NCBI GenBank assembly: GCA_000827495.1 | Contig: KN817584.1 | Location: 181,503-193,763, forward strand | Length of the DNA: 12,261 nt | Origin: Hypholoma sublateritium FD-334 SS-4 | Taxonomy: Eukaryota; Basidiomycota; Agaricomycetes; Agaricales; Strophariaceae | Direction of reading: 5' to 3' | In this document: positions 8,440 to 12,261 of the stretch, one piece after another | How positions within the stretch are numbered: position 1 is the stretch's first letter | Layout of the letters: each line of letters opens with the position of its first letter | Notes under the pieces: model-generated | Databases searched by the model: none | Told to the model about the DNA's origin: nothing | The model's input: only the letters and a program-made list of their open reading frames with translations | Position numbers and translations under genes: made by a program

Positions 8440-9576
8440 ATGCCAGCTCACCACTACCAACGCCTGCCCCACCCCTCCCTCGCCGACGCATACCGCTACG
8501 ACGACGCCCTCCGCCACCACATCAATATCGCCCATCGCTCCTGTCGTTGCAGCCTCCCCCCGGCCACCGGCACGCGGACAAGCCCAACCGCATCGCACAC
8601 ACCGTCGCCATCGCAGAGGGCGCTGCCCCGCCCGCCGACGATGGCCTACCGCAGCCAGCACATAGCTCTTGCCTCGCCGCTGAATACTGCCCGCGTTTCG
8701 GCGCCCAGTGCATCCCCCCGCTCAACGACGACGCGGGAGGGAGTTGTCTTCGCCATCGCAAACGCCCACCGACGACCGGTTGATCCCCAGCAGCCAGTTC
8801 CACCCCGGAATGGCGCAAGCCCACGACGCTTGAGTTCGAGGACCGCATTGGCGCCACCGAGAGCAAGCACGACGCCACGATGCCCTGGAGCTGGCATCTC
8901 CTCGCCGCTCCTCTCCGTTGCAGCCTCGCTACTGAAAACGACGCTGCTGTCGAGTGCGATCATGACGGCGTGATGCTATCCGCCACATCGCCCCTGCCTT
9001 CTGCCTCATGGACACCGCCGATGGTGCTCCTGCGGCCAGCACCGGCGACGTGCGTGGGCAGCGAGGGTCGGCCCGTCGTCGAGTATGGACATTGTCTTTA
9101 CCTTGGGCGAGGAGCTCTGGAACGGCGAGTGCCTGTGTGAGTGGGAGTGGTCGGCTCCGCCGCCGCGGCGATGTGCGCCCACGTCATTCCGGTTCGGTGA
9201 GCGTCTCGTTTTCCTCGGAGTTGAGCGCCCTGATCAGCTCGCACGTATAACGGCTGCGTATGAGGAGCGCTCCGCCCTCCGTCACCACCCTACCTGTCGC
9301 AGGGACAAGGCCAGTCGCATCGCTGTCCTCGCCTTCGCAATGCCGCCACTAATGCCCCCTCCACAGCCAATCCAGCTCCAGAGCAGCCAGTGCTCTTGGT
9401 GCTTGAGTACGCGGAGCGCGAGAGCGACGACAGGGCAACCCCCAACCCAGCCCACCCGCCGCCAATATCCATCACAAAGTCGCCCAGTCCGCCGGATCCC
9501 GGAAACCGCCGACGGCGTCTCCGCAGGCGGCATACTGTACCGTTACGACCTACTCTTCACGCTGTGTGACCTGTGA
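8440..9576 (+). pseudogene. Possible decayed coding region, plus strand (tentative)
   Basis: Open stretches on the plus strand shift between frames: 8440-8973 (177 codons, beginning MPAHHYQRLPHPSLADAYRY), 8547-8783 (with ADKPNRIAHTVAIAEG and LAAEYCPRFGAQCIPPLNDD), a frame from about 8785 on into 8880-9140 (with TPEWRKPTTLEFEDRIGATE) and 9085-9576 (with MDIVFTLGEELWNGECLCEW). These pieces look more like natural protein than most frames of the island, but no single frame carries them all and no splice pattern is obvious. I do not recognise a family. Chance open frames in GC-rich DNA are an alternative I cannot exclude. Confidence 0.2.
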
Positions 9577-9580
9577 CCTC

Positions 9581-10030
9581 ATGAAGAGATTGGACAAGTC
9601 TTCATACCTGGTGAGGACGCGTGACAGATAGAAAATCTCTTCTTTTCATGGCTATGGCCCGAGGACCATTACCACTACCCCGAAGGATGGCTGACTTCTC
9701 CGTGATCGATTCACGTTGCCCGCGAGAAGCAAATATCGAGGAACTTGAAATATAGCCATATTTGCCATTCCCGCTGCGGCAGACTCTGTCAAGAGCAACT
9801 CCCGCTGGATTGACATTCAAACATGTCCCCGAATAATGTATCCTCACACTGTATCCATATCCTTAGTTGAAAATATTGAGATCCTCATTGAATTGATCCA
9901 TTGCGCCGTGGTCAACGGGGGCCTTACAGTATTCTGGGCATTCGGGCAGCCATGCAATGCTGAGGCAGTTGTTTTCAGACTTCACCGTTTATTCTCTTGA
10001 CGAATACCTGTCCTCCCGGCATCAGGCAGC
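9581..10030. other. Intergenic region upstream of the Ulp1-type gene
   Basis: No supported gene. A frame on the minus strand at 9847-9602 (81 codons) shows no recognisable motif and is probably chance. A small palindrome AAATAT-AGCC-ATATTT lies near 9747-9762. In the frame of the following gene a stop codon (TGA of ...CTTGACGAATA, about 9999-10001) lies shortly before its ATG, so the gene is unlikely to extend upstream without an intron. The left end of the transposon that may contain the gene should lie in this stretch or in the GC island, but no terminal repeat can be identified without the other end. Confidence 0.5.
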
Positions 10031-12261
10031 ATGCTAAACATACCTGATATTCCTATCTCTCTTTTTGAGCGCTTGTTTCCTCATCCAGATCTCTCAGTGT
10101 CTTCCTTTCTTGATTTTCCTTTGCCGATTCAACTGAGTGGCGAATTCGGTGTTTGCCATATCAATGTGAAGGAATTTTGGTCAGAAAATACACCGGACTC
10201 TCCAGACGAATCATATCTTCCCCTCATCACCAATTTACCGGTACCGTCCCAACAGACACTTGAATTATGCAGTAAAGAGATCGACTCGCCAATCCAGCAA
10301 TCCGACATCAAGTCAATTGTCTACACCCATTTGCCTTCATCGCATCCAGACTCCAACCGACCGTTCCCTCTCTGGATATTCAAATATTGGCTGCAAATAT
10401 CACAGCTTCGCCAGTTTGTCCGAGTACCCTGGAGGCAAGCTACGAACTGGACCGCACATCAAGACCTGTTATGTTCCACAGAACGTGCTCACCTTGCCAA
10501 CCTCATCCATCTTGAATCTCTTCATCGACTCCCATGGACTGGACGAGTTCTCGGTTTCTCAGCTCCAGAGCCATTAACAAAGCTGGTTCATTATCTTTCA
10601 AACAGCTGGCTTGCAACGACACATATCGAGCAGCAAATAGACCTACTCAGACTTCGACTTCAGGATTCCAGCCCACGATATGAAATTGTCGACACTCAGC
10701 TCTTTCCTAAAATCATTGCACTTTTCCGGAACGGACGCAGCAGCTATGACCAAGAGAATTTTCCTGGTGGAGCTCGTCATGTTCACGCACTGGGGCAGAG
10801 ACTTGCTGATTTCTCATCGAAGACAAAGGTGGTTTGCGGGGTCTTCAACATATCTGATTCGCACTGGGTTGCATTAGCAGTTGATGTTGAGCAACATATG
10901 ATTTTCTATGGCGATTCGATGGAGCCAGTCAAGCGGGTCAAGCAGGAGGTGATGGAAGCAGTCGAGTGGTGGATAACACAGCATGTAATGGGCGACTTTG
11001 TGCATGTTGATTTACCAATCACACGCCAAACCGACTCATTCTCATGCGGTGTCTTAGCTGTTAACGCTGTTCAACACCTTGTCTTCCCCGAGATCACCCT
11101 TTTACGGCCTCAAGACTCCGTAACCGAGCGCTATAGATGGTTTATTGCAGTTGTAGACCGGCACAATGAAGTGGTATGTCCTCTATGTCTTATATCAGTC
11201 TCTGCGCAGTCTGACCTCAGGCTGGTTCATCTCAAAGTATTCACAGGTAGCCGCTCTAGACCGTGACCACATTGTTGCCTTCAAATCATTTTCGCAAGAT
11301 GGGGGCATTTTCTTCGAAAGGGATCTGATCTGTAATCCTGTGCACATCCCTAATCCCTCACCACCAGCCTCTGTCGCCACCGCAACACCTCCAAACCGAG
11401 TCGAACCGGATACGCCATTGATACAACTTCCTGTACATCTGCCATCTCGAAAGCGTTCAGCAAGTAATTCGGTCCATGACAATACTGGACAGATCGCAGG
11501 GAAGAAACAGAAGACACTCGACACATGGTTTCAACCTGGAATGAGGGATAGCCTTCTTGCCTATCACCAACGAACAGACGATGAATGGGCAAGTAAACGG
11601 GAGCAAATCGAAAGAATCGAGAAGGAGGTGTCCGAAGCTGCAAAGAAACTGAAGACTTCACTTGCCATGGATCGTAAGCAGAAACAGCGCGCCAGACAAG
11701 TTGTCGAGGACATCAAATCAGGAAAACAGGATCAGGACGGAAATATCATTAAGTTGAAGGTCGCAAAGGTGCGTCTATTATCTGAACTCATAAGCTAGAG
11801 TACGCTCTGATCATTTCATAGCTTCTTCGCCTTGTCTCCGAACCCAGTTTATCTGATATTGGCTTGACAGCTGCCGTTGCTGAAGTATCACGACCACACC
11901 GTGCCTTTGGAGAGCAGAAACGGCAGGATCGTGGAAACTCTGGCCGGCCTCGAACAGTTCAGTACAAAGCAGCAGTTCTGACTAATTGGATGACTCCTTT
12001 ACTATGGTCTATGATATCACGAGCAGCTATTGTTACCGGCCCAAAAATGTCGCCCACCGACATCGTCAGGGAACTGCGAAAAAAAGATGCTGTCCTTTTC
12101 GAAAAACTCGCTCCTCAAACGGTTGGTGGATGGATCGATAGGAGCGGCGAGAAACCAAAATGGTCTCAGCGTACATTGGAGCGTGTTGAGCAGGGTAATT
12201 GTCCGGTGATACGGCTGCAATCGGTCTATGCGTGTAAATCCGCTAGATTTTCGATTTTAGC
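10031..12261 (+). CDS. Ulp1-type protease / PIP-box / HTH transposon protein (spliced; 3' end outside window)
   Basis: Three exons can be joined in one frame: 10031-11173, 11247-11768 and 11822 onward; all junctions are phase 0. Exon 1 (381 codons) holds a Ulp1 (C48) cysteine protease domain at about residues 193-355. It starts with WLATTHIEQQIDLLRLRL and has His 278 (SDSHWV), Asp 295 (FYGDS), Gln 333 and Cys 339 (TRQTDSFSCG), the full catalytic set with the usual Q-x5-C spacing. Such enzymes cleave SUMO or related modifiers. Exon 2 carries Lys/Arg-rich runs (SRKRS, GKKQK) that may direct nuclear import, a PIP box at 469-476 and a charged helical segment at about 496-540. Exon 3 has SPTDIVRELRKKDAVLFEKL, like a helix-turn-helix, and WSQRTLERVEQGN, which I recall from basidiomycete transposases that continue into a DDE domain. 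That domain would lie beyond the window, so transposase activity is inference. Codon composition is ordinary, unlike the GC island on its left. Confidence 0.75.
11174..11246 (+). other. Intron 1 of the Ulp1-type gene (73 bases)
   Basis: The donor GTATGT at 11174 follows a complete codon. The acceptor TTCACAG ends at 11246, with a branch-like CTGAC about 35 bases upstream. Joining gives NEV|VAALDRDH and opens the downstream frame for another 174 codons. An earlier acceptor-like GCGCAG near 11206 would add sequence with a different frame relation. Confidence 0.75.
11508..11531 (+). other. PCNA-interacting (PIP) box in the Ulp1-type protein
   Basis: The codons read QKTLDTWF, an exact match to the canonical Q-x-x-[LIM]-x-x-[FYW]-[FYW] PIP box, preceded by the basic run GKK. 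PIP boxes dock proteins onto the PCNA sliding clamp, and one has been described in the pogo transposase of Drosophila. The surrounding sequence looks flexible (many S, N, P, T), as is usual for such motifs. Confidence 0.7.
11769..11821 (+). other. Intron 2 of the Ulp1-type gene (53 bases)
   Basis: The donor GTGCGT starts directly after a Lys codon and the acceptor TTTCATAG ends at 11821; CTGAT near 11807 may serve as branch site. Unspliced reading stops at 11796-11798, whereas splicing gives an open frame of 440 bases to the window edge. Confidence 0.75.
12206..12260 (+). other. Possible intron 3 of the Ulp1-type gene (55 bases)
   Basis: After ...EQGNCP a GTGATA donor-like site starts at 12206 in phase 0 and a TTTTAG acceptor-like site ends at 12260, one base before the window end. 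Length and phase match the two supported introns, and the sequence between does not resemble the preceding domain. The frame also stays open if unspliced, so this is only a proposal. Confidence 0.4.

Larger units (their letters stand above)
6340..9580. other. GC-rich island with no intact recognisable gene
   Basis: Composition changes sharply at about 6340 from AT-rich to strongly GC-rich and returns to ordinary at about 9580. The left part (to about 8230) is G-rich on the plus strand and the right part (from about 8430) is C-rich, with an ordinary stretch of about 130 bases between. Many frames stay open in several phases, which is expected from the scarcity of stop codons in GC-rich DNA and is weak evidence for genes. 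Translations are rich in R, P, A, S and H and show no family I recognise. Three clear short-loop hairpins lie inside. The block could be a decayed inserted element, a pair of decayed genes or transferred DNA. Confidence 0.6.

Noticed and set aside
9602..9847. An 81-codon open frame on the minus strand
   Set aside because: No recognisable motif, no splice context and chance length.

Overview
The window looks like a stretch of a filamentous fungal genome, most likely an agaricomycete basidiomycete, from a draft assembly (unresolved bases at 721 and 783). The reasons are the gene types (the end of a CHAT-domain protein, a large coiled-coil transposase-like protein of a kind I associate with mushroom-forming fungi, and a Ulp1-protease/transposase-type protein) and the short 53-73 base introns with GTATGT/GTGCGT donors. 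This taxonomic call is inference; no rRNA or marker gene is present. Gene density is low and the DNA is a mosaic of AT-rich and very GC-rich blocks, as expected of a transposon-rich accessory region.

Layout. (1) 3-437, plus strand: the C-terminal end of a CHAT protease-like protein with both catalytic motifs visible. (2) 438-1959: AT-rich DNA without a convincing gene, holding two small adjacent hairpins and a weakly LTR-like stretch. (3) 4999 down to 1960, minus strand: a transposase-like protein of about 1010 residues broken by one apparent frameshift near 2293-2300. (4) 5000-6340: AT-rich non-coding DNA that is largely one long, diverged inverted repeat centred near 5684, with a perfect 19-bp core (5631-5649 / 5719-5737). 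(5) About 6340-9580: an abrupt GC-rich island with many overlapping open frames but no intact recognisable gene, three short-loop hairpins (6475-6504, 6918-6955, 8243-8297), and possible remnants of divergent decayed genes. (6) 9581-10030: ordinary intergenic DNA. (7) 10031 to beyond the right edge, plus strand: a spliced gene with a complete Ulp1-type cysteine protease domain, a canonical PCNA-binding PIP box, a charged helical segment and a helix-turn-helix-like region; the part that would hold a DDE nuclease lies beyond the window.

The most interesting locus is the last gene, which appears to join a SUMO-protease-like domain, a PCNA-docking motif and a DNA-binding region in one spliced reading frame. 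That would let one transposon protein act on SUMO-modified host proteins and on replication or repair sites. The long diverged inverted repeat in the upstream region of the minus-strand transposase-like gene is the second structure worth a close look. The genes do not form an operon; what links them is the mobile-element setting.
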